Shown: positions 46,269 to 55,308, numbered from the stretch's first letter. The stretch is DNA of 64,000 nt from Winogradskyella pacifica (GCF_013403915.1 NZ_JABFDI010000003.1:1-64000), one strand, 5' to 3'. The notes: generated by a model not told the origin, from the sequence alone. A program made the numbers and translations.

Positions 46269-47363
46269 ATGAAATACATTGTACATCTTAGCAGAATTTT
46301 TACAGGAATATTATTTATTATTTCAGGGTTTATAAAACTGAATGATCCGCTTGGTTTTTCATACAAACTAGAAGAATATTTTGGGTCTGATGTTTTAAAT
46401 TTAGAATTCCTAATTCCGTATGCCCTTGGTATTTCAGTTATTGTTGTGGTTTTTGAAGTCGTTTTAGGAGTCTTCTTATTAATTGGCTATAAACCTAAAT
46501 TCACAGTTTGGAGTTTGTTATTGATGATTGTCTTTTTTACGTTCCTAACGTTTTATTCGGCGTATTTCGATAAAGTAAAAGACTGTGGTTGCTTCGGTGA
46601 TGCCTTAAAATTAACACCATGGGAAAGCTTTACCAAAGATGTGGTGCTATTAGTGCTTACTTTAATTTTGTTTTTCGGTGTAAAACATATCAAACCTATA
46701 TTTTCTAAATTGCCAACAACAGTGATTGCACTATTGAGTTTTGTTGTGTCGCTTTGGTTTGGGTATCATGTATTAATGCATTTGCCATCTATAGATTTTA
46801 GAGCCTATGCGATTGATAAAAACTTATCTGAAGAAATGGCTATTCCAGAAGATGCTCAAAAACCAATTTTAGAATACACATGGACATTTAATGTCAATGG
46901 AGAAGAGCAAGAGTTTGTGACCAATGGAAGTTATCCTAGTGTAGATGGTGAGTATGTTGGAGTAGAAACTAAGACTATAGACGAAGGGTATATTCCTGCC
47001 ATTCAAGATTTTTCTATTGAATCTGATGAAGAAGATTTAACAGGGTATTTCTTAGAACAAGAAAAATTAGTAATGGTAACCATGTACAACGTCACCAAAG
47101 GCGAAGCAGAAGGTATGGCAAAGTTGAAATCGTTTACAGATGAGGCTATTAAAAAAGGCTATACTGTAATTGGTTTATCGTCATCTGGTGCTGCGGATAA
47201 AGCGCAAGCAAAAGCAGAATATAATTTTAATTTCGATATTTATCTCTGTGACGAAAAAGTAGTTAAAACCATTGTGCGTGCAAATCCTGGAATCATCATA
47301 TTAAACAAAGGAACTGTTGTAAACAAGGCGCATTGGAATGATATTGAAGATATTGAGTTATAG
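46269..47363 (+). CDS. DoxX/BT_3928 membrane protein with thioredoxin-like end
   Basis: The protein of 364 residues has four helices of the DoxX/MauE kind (HLSRIFTGILFIISGFIKLNDPLGFSYKLEEYF) with a conserved DCGCFGD loop, then a soluble C-terminal half that resembles thioredoxin folds but has no CxxC. This is the BT_3928 family of Bacteroidota. I start at the ATG 46269; a TTG lies 24 bases upstream. A role in membrane redox chemistry is inference. Confidence 0.87.
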   Translation: MKYIVHLSRIFTGILFIISGFIKLNDPLGFSYKLEEYFGSDVLNLEFLIPYALGISVIVVVFEVVLGVFLLIGYKPKFTVWSLLLMIVFFTFLTFYSAYFDKVKDCGCFGDALKLTPWESFTKDVVLLVLTLILFFGVKHIKPIFSKLPTTVIALLSFVVSLWFGYHVLMHLPSIDFRAYAIDKNLSEEMAIPEDAQKPILEYTWTFNVNGEEQEFVTNGSYPSVDGEYVGVETKTIDEGYIPAIQDFSIESDEEDLTGYFLEQEKLVMVTMYNVTKGEAEGMAKLKSFTDEAIKKGYTVIGLSSSGAADKAQAKAEYNFNFDIYLCDEKVVKTIVRANPGIIILNKGTVVNKAHWNDIEDIEL

Positions 47364-47437
47364 TTTATAACGTAGTATTTTAGTGTCAATTTTTAATTAA
47401 ATGATGTTTTAACGGAGTTTTATAACAACCTATTTTT

Positions 47438-48511
47438 TTGATAAGATATTTAATCAATAAAATCTTCTATGCCTTTATCACCTTACTAGGTGTTATAACC
47501 GTCATTTTCTTTTTATTTAATAAACTTGGTGACCCTGCAAAAATGATGCTCGGACAAAACCAATCAGAAGAACAAGTCGCTGCGGTAAAGAAGAAATACG
47601 GATTTGATAAGCCTATCGGAACGCAGTTTTTATATTACCTGAATGATTTGTCACCAATTTCGTTTCACTCTAAAACGGAAAATGATTATACCTATTTAAG
47701 CCCAAATAAGTATACAGCAACAGAACTATTCAGCTTTGGGAATACCACTACGGTTATAAAAGCGCCGTATTTACGAGAGTCCTTTGCTAAACAAGGAAAG
47801 AAAGTAAGTCATATTATTGGTGAAACCATTCCAAATACGTTTGTTTTAGCAATTTCTGCTATTATTATCGCCATTGCCTTAGGTATTGTTTTCGGTATTA
47901 TTTCGGCTTTATATAAGGACACTTGGATCGATAAAACAATTCAGATTTTAAGTACGTTTGGTATGAGTGTACCGTCCTTTTTTAGTGCCATTTTATTTGC
48001 ATGGTTATTTGGTTTTGTATTACATAAATACACCAATTTAGAAATGACAGGTAGTTTATACGAACTCGATGACTTTGGCGAAAAGATGCGTATTCAATGG
48101 AAAAACTTAATCCTTCCAGCAATCGTTTTAGGGATTAGACCATTAGCCGTTGTGATTCAGTTAATGCGAAACTCGCTATTAGAAGTTTTAAACCAAGATT
48201 ATATAAGAACGGCGCGAGCTAAAGGCTTGAGTGAGTTTCAGGTGATTAAAAATCATGCGGTTAAAAATGCTTTAAACCCTGTAGTTACTGCAATTTCAGG
48301 TTGGTTTGCATCGATGTTAGCAGGAGCTGTTTTTGTGGAATATATTTTTGGGTGGAACGGCTTAGGGAAAGAAATTGTAAATGCACTTAATACTTTAGAT
48401 TTACCAGTAATAATGGGAGCTGTTTTAGTGATAGCGATTATATTTATTACGATTAATATTTTTGTAGATATCATTTATGCTTGGTTAGATCCAAGAGTGA
48501 AGTTATCATAA
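47438..48511 (+). CDS. DppB-type ABC transporter permease
   Basis: The 357-residue protein has one N-terminal helix, a periplasmic insert of about 80 residues, and a BPD-type membrane domain with the ABC-coupling motif DYIRTARAKGLSEFQVIKNHAVKNAL. It resembles dipeptide/oligopeptide permeases. The TTG start (MIRYLINKIFYAFITLLG...) fits the usual family N-terminus. No partner permease, ATPase or binding protein lies in the window, so the rest of the transporter is elsewhere. Confidence 0.9.
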   Translation: MIRYLINKIFYAFITLLGVITVIFFLFNKLGDPAKMMLGQNQSEEQVAAVKKKYGFDKPIGTQFLYYLNDLSPISFHSKTENDYTYLSPNKYTATELFSFGNTTTVIKAPYLRESFAKQGKKVSHIIGETIPNTFVLAISAIIIAIALGIVFGIISALYKDTWIDKTIQILSTFGMSVPSFFSAILFAWLFGFVLHKYTNLEMTGSLYELDDFGEKMRIQWKNLILPAIVLGIRPLAVVIQLMRNSLLEVLNQDYIRTARAKGLSEFQVIKNHAVKNALNPVVTAISGWFASMLAGAVFVEYIFGWNGLGKEIVNALNTLDLPVIMGAVLVIAIIFITINIFVDIIYAWLDPRVKLS

Positions 48512-48519
48512 TGAAATAC

Positions 48520-48562
48520 TGACAATTGTCAATTTACTTTCATCTTTATTATGTTATTTTTG
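48520..48562 (+). promoter_or_regulatory. FNR-like palindrome and promoter of tpiA
   Basis: TGACAATTGTCA (48520-48531) is a perfect palindrome (TGAC-N4-GTCA), and TATTTTTG (48555-48562) is a consensus -7 box. Their centres are 33 bases apart. No TTG lies at -33, which suits an activator site. Confidence 0.55.
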
Positions 48563-48596
48563 TGTACTGAAATTAAAAATTTAATATACTTATATT

Positions 48597-49346
48597 ATGA
48601 GAAAACATATCGTAGCCGGAAACTGGAAAATGAATAATGATTTACCGCAATCGGAACTTCTGATAACAGATTTGTTAAAACAAAATCAAACATCAGATGC
48701 TGAGGTTATGATTGCACCAACGTTTACCAACTTATGGCAAGCGTTTGAATCTTTAAGACAAGAGTCTATAGAGGTTATTGCTCAGAACATGCACTTTGCT
48801 GAAAACGGAGCATATACTGGTGAAATTAGCGCTAGTATGTTAAAAAGTATCGGAGTTAAAACGGTTATTTTAGGTCATAGTGAGCGTCGTGCGTATTATA
48901 ATGAAACGGACGAATCGTTAGCTAAAAAAGTGGATGCCGCTTTAGCAAATGATATGAGAACAATCTTCTGTTTTGGTGAAGAATTACAAGATAGAAAATC
49001 TGAAAATCATGAAGCTGTTGTAGAAGGTCAGATTAAAAATGCATTATTTCATTTAGAAGCTGATGCCTTTAAAAATATCGTATTAGCTTATGAGCCAGTT
49101 TGGGCCATCGGAACAGGCGAAACTGCTAGTCCAGAGCAAGCACAAGATATGCATGCCTTTATCAGAAAAACACTAGCTGATAAATATGGTAACGATGTTG
49201 CTGATTCTGTTTCTATCCTTTATGGTGGAAGTGTAAAGCCAGGAAACGCTAAAGAGATCTTTGGAAAACCAGATGTAGATGGTGGTTTAATTGGAGGAGC
49301 CGCACTTAACGCAGAAGATTTCTATGCGATTGTAAATGCATTCTAA
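48597..49346 (+). CDS. tpiA: Triosephosphate isomerase
   Basis: The 249-residue glycolytic enzyme has all marks: RKHIVAGNWKMNN (catalytic Lys region), LGHSERR (catalytic His) and AYEPVWAIGTG (catalytic Glu), with GGSVKPGN and GGLIGGAAL at the phosphate site. It stands alone between a permease and a convergent porin gene; a palindrome-controlled promoter lies upstream. Confidence 0.98.
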   Translation: MRKHIVAGNWKMNNDLPQSELLITDLLKQNQTSDAEVMIAPTFTNLWQAFESLRQESIEVIAQNMHFAENGAYTGEISASMLKSIGVKTVILGHSERRAYYNETDESLAKKVDAALANDMRTIFCFGEELQDRKSENHEAVVEGQIKNALFHLEADAFKNIVLAYEPVWAIGTGETASPEQAQDMHAFIRKTLADKYGNDVADSVSILYGGSVKPGNAKEIFGKPDVDGGLIGGAALNAEDFYAIVNAF

Positions 49347-49384
49347 AAAATCTTAACTTAGAAACTAAGTTTATAATAAATTAA

Positions 49385-49434
49385 AAAGTCCTTAAACCCT
49401 TGGAGATATCCAATGTGTTTAAGGACTTTTTTTT
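49385..49434 (+). terminator. Terminator of tpiA
   Basis: A 12-pair stem AAGTCCTTAAAC / GTTTAAGGACTT with a 19-base loop is followed by a run of eight T. Confidence 0.85.
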
Positions 49435-49481
49435 GCTTGAAATCTAAGTTGTTTTCTAGATTTCAATAAGTGTGAATTAGA

Positions 49482-50684
49482 CTATATCCCTATTTCAACC
49501 TGAAATCTTAAATACCAATTGCTAGTAGTGCTAGAATCTAAATAGTTTAACTCTGTATTTGTAACTTCGGCTTGTAATTTTAAAGCATGTTCCCAAATAT
49601 ACTTCGTAACACCAAGACTGTATTGATTGGTTTGTGGTGTTAATGCTTCAATATCTTTGTGTGGTTCTTGGTAAGAATAACGGCCAATAACTTCGTAGTT
49701 ATTGTCAAAAATATAACTCAATTGGGTGTCAAATCCATTTCCTGTAAAAACGTATTGAGAATCTAAAGCATCATCCGGATTAAACGTTATGGGATCATCA
49801 GCAGTTCTCTGCATATAAGCCGTTTGAAACGCCCAGCCATTATATTTTACAATAGCATCTAAAAATAAGGATTGTATGTCGCGTTGCGCAAACAACTCAT
49901 CACCAATAGTACCACGTGTTCTTCGGGCATTATTATTGTAATGGTAAACACCAGAGAGCATTAATTTTGGTCTTTTTTCACGTTTTATATCTCCTTCAAA
50001 TAACATGCCGTTACTTTTAAAAGCACCAAAAGGAAAGAGTTCTAAACGCCCTGTAAACGCTAATCCGTTATCTGGTTCCTTCGTCCAGTTTCGACCTTCA
50101 CCAGTACTAATCGCTGTTTTTACATTATAAGAAAACTTGTCTTGTAAATCATTTAGATAGTAGACTTGTAAACCAAAATCTCTGTCGATATTAAAACGTG
50201 CATTGTTTATAGAGCGATCCGTAAGTTGTAAAGCTCCAGAGGAATTAATACGTTGCCTATTTCCAGGAAGTTTGGTTTGTCCGAATCCAATATTCCAATG
50301 CTCATCGGGTCTATAAAATACAATCGCATCTCTAATAATGTTAAGATTGTCACCGTCCTCAATAGCACCAACATCATTTGGTGAAAACGATAATTGAATA
50401 ACATAAATAATGCTTGGGTCACCAACATAACCATCAAAACGCAAACGCAAACGTCTAATCATGGCTTCATATCCATCTTCCTCATCTTCATTATATAGAG
50501 ATGTGAATCGATTTTGCATTCTAAAACGAATGTTGAGTTTAAAAATACTATCCGGTGATGTAATGCCTAGACCTTTACCATAGCTATAATACGGTAATGC
50601 AGATAGTTTAATGTCGTTGTCATCTTGAGCAATGGTTACTTGAGATAGAGCCAAAAATAGAATGCCTATAATATATTTATTCAT
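49482..50684 (-). CDS. Phosphate-selective porin O/P-type protein
   Basis: The 400-residue outer-membrane protein has a signal peptide (IIGILFLALSQVTIAQDD) and alternating beta strands with aromatic-rich girdles, ending in the aromatic-poor strand YLRFQVEIGI. It belongs to the OprP/OprO porin family. Anion or phosphate passage is the family role; selectivity cannot be read. It is a single gene with a -7 box TATTTTTG at 50702-50709. Confidence 0.88.
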   Translation of the reverse strand: MNKYIIGILFLALSQVTIAQDDNDIKLSALPYYSYGKGLGITSPDSIFKLNIRFRMQNRFTSLYNEDEEDGYEAMIRRLRLRFDGYVGDPSIIYVIQLSFSPNDVGAIEDGDNLNIIRDAIVFYRPDEHWNIGFGQTKLPGNRQRINSSGALQLTDRSINNARFNIDRDFGLQVYYLNDLQDKFSYNVKTAISTGEGRNWTKEPDNGLAFTGRLELFPFGAFKSNGMLFEGDIKREKRPKLMLSGVYHYNNNARRTRGTIGDELFAQRDIQSLFLDAIVKYNGWAFQTAYMQRTADDPITFNPDDALDSQYVFTGNGFDTQLSYIFDNNYEVIGRYSYQEPHKDIEALTPQTNQYSLGVTKYIWEHALKLQAEVTNTELNYLDSSTTSNWYLRFQVEIGI

Positions 50685-50701
50685 ATCATTTTAATTTGAA
50701 G

Positions 50702-50709
50702 CAAAAATA
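50702..50709 (-). promoter_or_regulatory. -7 box of the porin gene
   Basis: The minus strand reads TATTTTTG 17 bases before the porin ATG. The facing -7 box of prmA (TAAATTTG) lies at 50733-50740 on plus. Confidence 0.5.
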
Positions 50710-50732
50710 CTAGTAACTAAATTAATGATTAG

Positions 50733-50740
50733 TAAATTTG
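50733..50740 (+). promoter_or_regulatory. -7 box of prmA
   Basis: TAAATTTG is a perfect match to TAnnTTTG and lies 16 bases before the prmA ATG. Confidence 0.55.
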
Positions 50741-50756
50741 CAAAAAAAAAAGATTA

Positions 50757-51593
50757 ATGTCCGAAATATATATAGGTTACACGTTTAAAGTAAGTCCTTT
50801 ACAGCCAGCAGTTGAGATTTTAATTGCAGAATTAGGTTATGCTGGTTTTGAAAGCTTTGTAGAAAATGAAGAAGGCGTCATAGCGTATATTCAAAAAGAG
50901 GAATGGAATGAAAACATTCTCGATGCTATTTATATTTTGAGTTCAGATGAATTTAAGATTGATTATACGTTTGAAGACATAGAACAAACCAACTGGAATG
51001 AAGAATGGGAGAAGAATTTTAATCCGATCGTCGTTGATGATTTGGTTTCTGTACGTGCGCCATTTCATGAGAAACGAGATGATGTAAAATATGATTTAAT
51101 TATTGAGCCAAAAATGAGTTTTGGTACAGGGCATCATGAAACCACGCACATGATGATTCAACATATATTACAAAACGATTTTAAAGATAAGTCGGTTTTA
51201 GATATGGGTTGTGGAACTGGAGTTTTAGCCATATTAGCAGAAAAAGTAGGTGCTACTAAATTAGATGCTATTGATATAGATAATTGGTGTTATTTAAACA
51301 GTTTAGAAAACGTAGAACGAAATGATTGTAAAAACATTTCGGTTTATGAAGGTGATGTAACGTTATTAAATGGCAAAACATACGACAGTATTATTGCGAA
51401 CATCAATAGAAATATATTATTGGCTGATATATCAGAATATGCCAAATGTTTAAATGAAAACGGATCTTTATTTTTGAGTGGTTTTTACGAGCAAGATATT
51501 CCAATTATTGAAGCAGAGTGTAATAAGCAGATGTTAAAGTTGACTAAAACTCTGCAAAAAGGACAATGGGTGTCGTTAAAATTTATAAATTAG
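50757..51593 (+). CDS. prmA: Ribosomal protein L11 methyltransferase
   Basis: The 278-residue enzyme trimethylates L11. Visible are NWNEEWEKNFNPIVV, the SAM-binding glycine motif VLDMGCGTGVLAILAEKVGA, PKMSFGTGHHETT and IIANINRNILL (NPPF-like). Slightly shorter than proteobacterial PrmA, as usual in Bacteroidota. clpS follows. Confidence 0.95.
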   Translation: MSEIYIGYTFKVSPLQPAVEILIAELGYAGFESFVENEEGVIAYIQKEEWNENILDAIYILSSDEFKIDYTFEDIEQTNWNEEWEKNFNPIVVDDLVSVRAPFHEKRDDVKYDLIIEPKMSFGTGHHETTHMMIQHILQNDFKDKSVLDMGCGTGVLAILAEKVGATKLDAIDIDNWCYLNSLENVERNDCKNISVYEGDVTLLNGKTYDSIIANINRNILLADISEYAKCLNENGSLFLSGFYEQDIPIIEAECNKQMLKLTKTLQKGQWVSLKFIN

Positions 51594-51659
51594 TAGTAAT
51601 TAAAAATAGAGTCTGTCACACTAAGCACTGTAGATGATGTGCTTAAAAAGATATCCACT

Positions 51660-51932
51660 ATGACAAAAGAAAAATATTCAGAAGAACTACTTCTAGAAGA
51701 AGAAGTATTAAAACAAAACGAAATCGTATTATTTAATGACGAAGTCAATACGTTTGACCATGTTATTGATACGCTTATTTATGCCTGCGATCACATGCCA
51801 GAACAAGCAGAGCAATGTGCACTGTTAGTGCATTATAAAGGTAAGTGTACCGTAAAAACAGGTTCTTATGACGATTTAGAACCACGCTGCTCTAAGCTTT
51901 TACAAGCAGGACTTAGCGCTGAAATAGTTTAA
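51660..51932 (+). CDS. clpS: ClpS adaptor for ClpAP protease
   Basis: The protein of 90 residues delivers N-degron substrates to ClpA. The core matches ClpS: NEIVLFNDEVNTFDHVIDTLIYACDHMPEQAEQCALLVHYKGKCTVKTG. I take the ATG at 51660 as start; an upstream GTG-type extension of seven residues is not needed. It ends at a bidirectional terminator. Confidence 0.95.
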   Translation: MTKEKYSEELLLEEEVLKQNEIVLFNDEVNTFDHVIDTLIYACDHMPEQAEQCALLVHYKGKCTVKTGSYDDLEPRCSKLLQAGLSAEIV

Positions 51933-51934
51933 AT

Positions 51935-51963
51935 AAAAAATCCCACATCATGTGGGATTTTTT
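51935..51963. terminator. Bidirectional terminator, clpS and rhodanese gene
   Basis: Stem AAATCCCACA / TGTGGGATTT around a two-base turn, with A-runs before and T-runs after it, so it can stop either strand. Confidence 0.85.
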
Positions 51964-51989
51964 ATTTTAGAATTGATCCGTTTAACTTT

Positions 51990-53396
51990 TTACAACGTTG
52001 ACGGACAAACAAAATCCGTCATTTTTAAATCGGTGTCTTTAATTGCGCCAAATCCACCAGCAATATCAACAAGCTTATCAAATCCTCTTGCTTTTAAAAT
52101 AGAGGCTGCAATGACAGAACGGTAACCACCTGCACAATGTACATAGTACGTTTTGTCTTTATCAACCTGATTCATGTTTTCATTAATAAGATCTAGTGAA
52201 AAATGTTGAACGCCTTCTAGATGAGTAGATTGGTATTCTCCATCTTTTCGTACATCTAATACATTAAGTTGATTTGCTTTTGCTCTATCTGCAAATTCTT
52301 CTGCAGAGATAGAATCTAAAGTTTCAATATCTTTTCCTGCTTTTTTCCAAGCGTCTAATCCGCCTTCAAGATAGCCCAAGGTGTTATCATAACCAACACG
52401 AGATAATCTTGTAACAGCTTCTTTAGATTTACCCTCAGGAACCACTAATACAATAGGTTGTTTGATGTCTTTAATTAAAGCTCCAACCCATGGTGCAAAA
52501 CCACCATTCAGCCCAATAAATATAGAATTTGGAATATGACTTTTTATAAAATCAGCTTGTGTTCTAACATCTAGTACTAAAGCAGATTCATGATTTGCCA
52601 TCGCTTCAAACGCTTCTGGACTAAGAGGAACGTTTCCTGTTTTTAAAACCGTATCAAACGCATCATAACCCATCTTGTTCATCATGGCATTTTTCGCAAA
52701 GTATTGTGGAGGTGGTGCAATACCATCTAAAACTTCTTTTACAAATTCAGCTTTCGTCATGTCTGCTCTTAACGCATAATTTGTTTTTTTCTGTTCACCT
52801 AAAACACCGACAGTTTCTTTACTTAAGTTTTTTCCACAAGCAGAACCAGCACCATGTGCGGGATAAACGATAACATCATCTGCTAAAGGCATAATTTTAT
52901 TTCGAAGTGAATCGAATAACATTGCGGCTAAATCTTCTTTTGTTAAATCAGATTTAATGGCTAAATCTGGCCGTCCAACATCACCTAAAAATAAAGTGTC
53001 ACCAGAAAAAATGGCGTGATCTTTTCCATTTTCGTCAATTAGTAAATAAGTAGCGGATTCCAAAGTATGGCCAGGTGTATGTAAAACCTTTATAGTCACA
53101 TTTCCTAGTTTCAATTCTTCACCGTCAGTAGCTGTATGGATGTCGTATTCTGTAGTTGCGCCTGGGCCAAATACAATCGTTGCACCTGTTTCTTTAGCTA
53201 AATCCACATGTCCAGAAACAAAATCAGCATGAAAATGAGTTTCTAAAATATATTTAATTTTTGAGTTATTCGCTTTTGCTTTATCAAGATATTGCTGAAT
53301 TTCCCTAAGTGGATCAATTATAGCAACTTCTCCTTCCGATTCAATATAGTAAGCACCTTGTGCTAAACAGCCTGTGTATAATTGTTCTATTTTCAT
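51990..53396 (-). CDS. Persulfide dioxygenase-rhodanese fusion (MBL-fold)
   Basis: The 468-residue protein has an N-terminal metallo-beta-lactamase domain of the ETHE1/persulfide dioxygenase type (THFHADFVSGH, DTLFLGDVGRPDLA, HGAGSACG) and two rhodanese domains. The first rhodanese lacks the active-site Cys loop; the second has HCAGGYRS. It would oxidise glutathione persulfide or similar and move sulfane sulfur. A CRP-like palindrome and a perfect -7 box lie upstream. Confidence 0.93.
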   Translation of the reverse strand: MKIEQLYTGCLAQGAYYIESEGEVAIIDPLREIQQYLDKAKANNSKIKYILETHFHADFVSGHVDLAKETGATIVFGPGATTEYDIHTATDGEELKLGNVTIKVLHTPGHTLESATYLLIDENGKDHAIFSGDTLFLGDVGRPDLAIKSDLTKEDLAAMLFDSLRNKIMPLADDVIVYPAHGAGSACGKNLSKETVGVLGEQKKTNYALRADMTKAEFVKEVLDGIAPPPQYFAKNAMMNKMGYDAFDTVLKTGNVPLSPEAFEAMANHESALVLDVRTQADFIKSHIPNSIFIGLNGGFAPWVGALIKDIKQPIVLVVPEGKSKEAVTRLSRVGYDNTLGYLEGGLDAWKKAGKDIETLDSISAEEFADRAKANQLNVLDVRKDGEYQSTHLEGVQHFSLDLINENMNQVDKDKTYYVHCAGGYRSVIAASILKARGFDKLVDIAGGFGAIKDTDLKMTDFVCPSTL

Positions 53397-53415
53397 TATT
53401 AATTTATATGTATTA

Positions 53416-53460
53416 CAAATTTACAAAACTTCATTTTTTTGAACTGTGATAATTGTCACA
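53416..53460 (-). promoter_or_regulatory. CRP-type palindrome and -7 box upstream of rhodanese gene
   Basis: TGTGA-TAATTG-TCACA at 53445-53460 is an exact inverted repeat of the E. coli CRP type (N6). On the minus strand TAAATTTG lies at 53416-53423; centres are 33 bases apart. No TTG is seen at -33. The start codon is at 53396. A class-II activator position fits. Confidence 0.65.
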
Positions 53461-53467
53461 AAGAGTG

Positions 53468-54271
53468 TTAAAACAATTCTTTGAAAATTATATAGATTGC
53501 CATGACTATGGTAAAATAGCCAAATCCACGTTTTAATTTTTTAGGACTAATTTTTTTCGACAATGCTAATCCGATAAAAATCCCAACTATTGAGATCACG
53601 GTAAACGTAATTAGAAAGCGCCAATCGATAGTTAATGTTTTTAAATCACCTAAAAATCCTATTAGGGATTGAATGGCAATTATAAACAACGATGTGCTAA
53701 TGGCTTTTTTTATAGGAAGTTTTACTAATAATACTAATGCTGGTACTATTAAAAAGCCTCCTCCAGCTCCAACCAAGCCTGCCAATGCACCAATTCCTAT
53801 AGCTTGCGTACCAATGGCGAAATAGTGAGTGTTATCAAATTTTGTTACGACATTTTCCCGATTGACAACTTTAGACTTAATCATTGACCAACCTGCTAAA
53901 AGCATAATAATAGCAAATAGCAACATAATAAAAAGTGAATTTGTCAACTTGAAATTACCCACAGAAAATAAAACCTCTGGTAAATTAGGGATTACTAAAC
54001 TTCTTACCGTAAATACAGTAAGTATTGATGGAATTGCAAATATAATAGCCGTTTTAAAGTCTATTGTTTTTTTCTTAATGTTGCGTACAGTACCAACTAG
54101 AGCGGTGCTGCCTACAATAAAAAGAGAATAGCCAGTTGCAATTATGGGACTGAAGCCTAAAAAATAGACTAAAATTGGAACCGTTAAAATAGAACCACCT
54201 CCACCTATTAGACCTAATACAAGTCCAACGATTAAAGCGCCTATATAACCTACAATTTCAATAAAATCCAT
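53468..54271 (-). CDS. TauE/SafE-family sulfite/sulfur exporter
   Basis: The 267-residue protein is made of eight to nine membrane helices with the duplicated TauE motif (GLIGGGGSILTVPILVYFLGFSP and GLVGAGGGFLIVPALVLL). The family exports sulfite or sulfonate-derived anions. It lies between the YeeE genes and the persulfide-dioxygenase gene on one strand. Confidence 0.9.
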   Translation of the reverse strand: MDFIEIVGYIGALIVGLVLGLIGGGGSILTVPILVYFLGFSPIIATGYSLFIVGSTALVGTVRNIKKKTIDFKTAIIFAIPSILTVFTVRSLVIPNLPEVLFSVGNFKLTNSLFIMLLFAIIMLLAGWSMIKSKVVNRENVVTKFDNTHYFAIGTQAIGIGALAGLVGAGGGFLIVPALVLLVKLPIKKAISTSLFIIAIQSLIGFLGDLKTLTIDWRFLITFTVISIVGIFIGLALSKKISPKKLKRGFGYFTIVMAIYIIFKELF

Positions 54272-54272
54272 T

Positions 54273-54689
54273 TTAATGTGGTAGTTTATCTTTTAATAAC
54301 CCATAAACATAAGTGCCTAATAAGGCCGCAGCAATAACAATTATAATTGAGAAAGCGCCTGTGCCAATTAAAATATACATAGGTCCTGGGCAAGCTCCTG
54401 ATAGCGCCCAACCCAAACCAAAGATTGTTCCTCCAAGGATATAGCGTGTAAAGCCACGGTCTTTTAAAGGAACTCTTAAGGTGGTGCCTTCTGTTGTTTG
54501 TATATTTTTCTGCTTAGATATTAATAATAGAATCACACCGGTACCAACGGCAGTGCCAATAATACCATACATATGAAACGATTGAAATTTAAACATTTCA
54601 AAAATGCGATACCATGATACTGCTTCGGACTTTACTAAAACAATTCCGAAGAAAATACCGACTATAAAAAACTTTATATACTTGCCCAT
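54273..54689 (-). CDS. YeeE/YedE-type half transporter, C-terminal part
   Basis: The 138-residue membrane protein has four helices and the motif FGLGWALSGACPGPMYILIGTG, with the cysteine typical of YeeE/YedE (DUF395, DUF6691). YeeE-type proteins take up thiosulfate-like sulfur. The half begins two bases after the previous gene, so they form a two-part transporter. Specificity unknown. Confidence 0.88.
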   Translation of the reverse strand: MGKYIKFFIVGIFFGIVLVKSEAVSWYRIFEMFKFQSFHMYGIIGTAVGTGVILLLISKQKNIQTTEGTTLRVPLKDRGFTRYILGGTIFGLGWALSGACPGPMYILIGTGAFSIIIVIAAALLGTYVYGLLKDKLPH

Positions 54690-54691
54690 AA

Positions 54692-55249
54692 TTAAAAGAG
54701 TATTGGAAAAATAAGATGAATCATTATGAGGCCTCCTAAAAAGAAACCAATAACAGCAATTAATGATGGTAATTGTAAACTACTTAATCCTGTTATAGCA
54801 TGGCCAGAAGTACAACCACCTGCGTAACGTGTACCGAAGCCAACAAGAAAACCGCCTACAATAAGAAGAGACATACCCTTGATGCTAAATACAGCATCCC
54901 AACTAAATAACTCTGGAGGTAATAAACTTTGGCCAACATCGTTAAACCCAAGTTCAGTTAAGTCTTTAACCGTAGCTTCGCTGAGATCCATATTAATAGG
55001 GTTAGATAATAAATAGTGCGCTATAAAGCCACCAACGATAGCCCCTAATACAACAATGAGATTCCATTTTTGACTTTTCCAATCAAAATTAAAAAAGGCG
55101 ACACGTTTACCTGCGCCTCCTATAGCGCATAGCGTTCTAAGATTAGAAGACATTCCGAAAGTTCTACCAAAATAGAGTAGTAGATACATTATGATTGCAA
55201 TACATGGACCCGAAACATACCAAGGCCATGGTTGTAAAATAAATTCCAT
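54692..55249 (-). CDS. YeeE/YedE-type half transporter, N-terminal part
   Basis: The protein of 185 residues has five helices and the motif FGTRYAGGCTSGHAITGLSSLQLPS with the functional cysteine. It pairs with the 138-aa protein. I use the ATG at 55249; the TTG at 55267 would lie on the -7 box (TATTTTTG, 55265-55272). A degenerate CRP-type site lies 44 bases upstream. Confidence 0.88.
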   Translation of the reverse strand: MEFILQPWPWYVSGPCIAIIMYLLLYFGRTFGMSSNLRTLCAIGGAGKRVAFFNFDWKSQKWNLIVVLGAIVGGFIAHYLLSNPINMDLSEATVKDLTELGFNDVGQSLLPPELFSWDAVFSIKGMSLLIVGGFLVGFGTRYAGGCTSGHAITGLSSLQLPSLIAVIGFFLGGLIMIHLIFPILF

Positions 55250-55264
55250 ACGTTTAATTTGATA

Positions 55265-55308
55265 CAAAAATAGCTTTATGATTTTAAGACTATGTGATAA
55301 ATGTTACT
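55265..55308 (-). promoter_or_regulatory. CRP-type site and -7 box upstream of YeeE gene
   Basis: TGTGATAAATGTTACT (55293-55308) is TGTGA-N6-TTACT, a weaker version of the palindrome at 53445. The minus-strand -7 box TATTTTTG is at 55265-55272; centres are 32 bases apart. It lies in the 40-base gap and overlaps the crp-like gene's stop. Confidence 0.55.
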
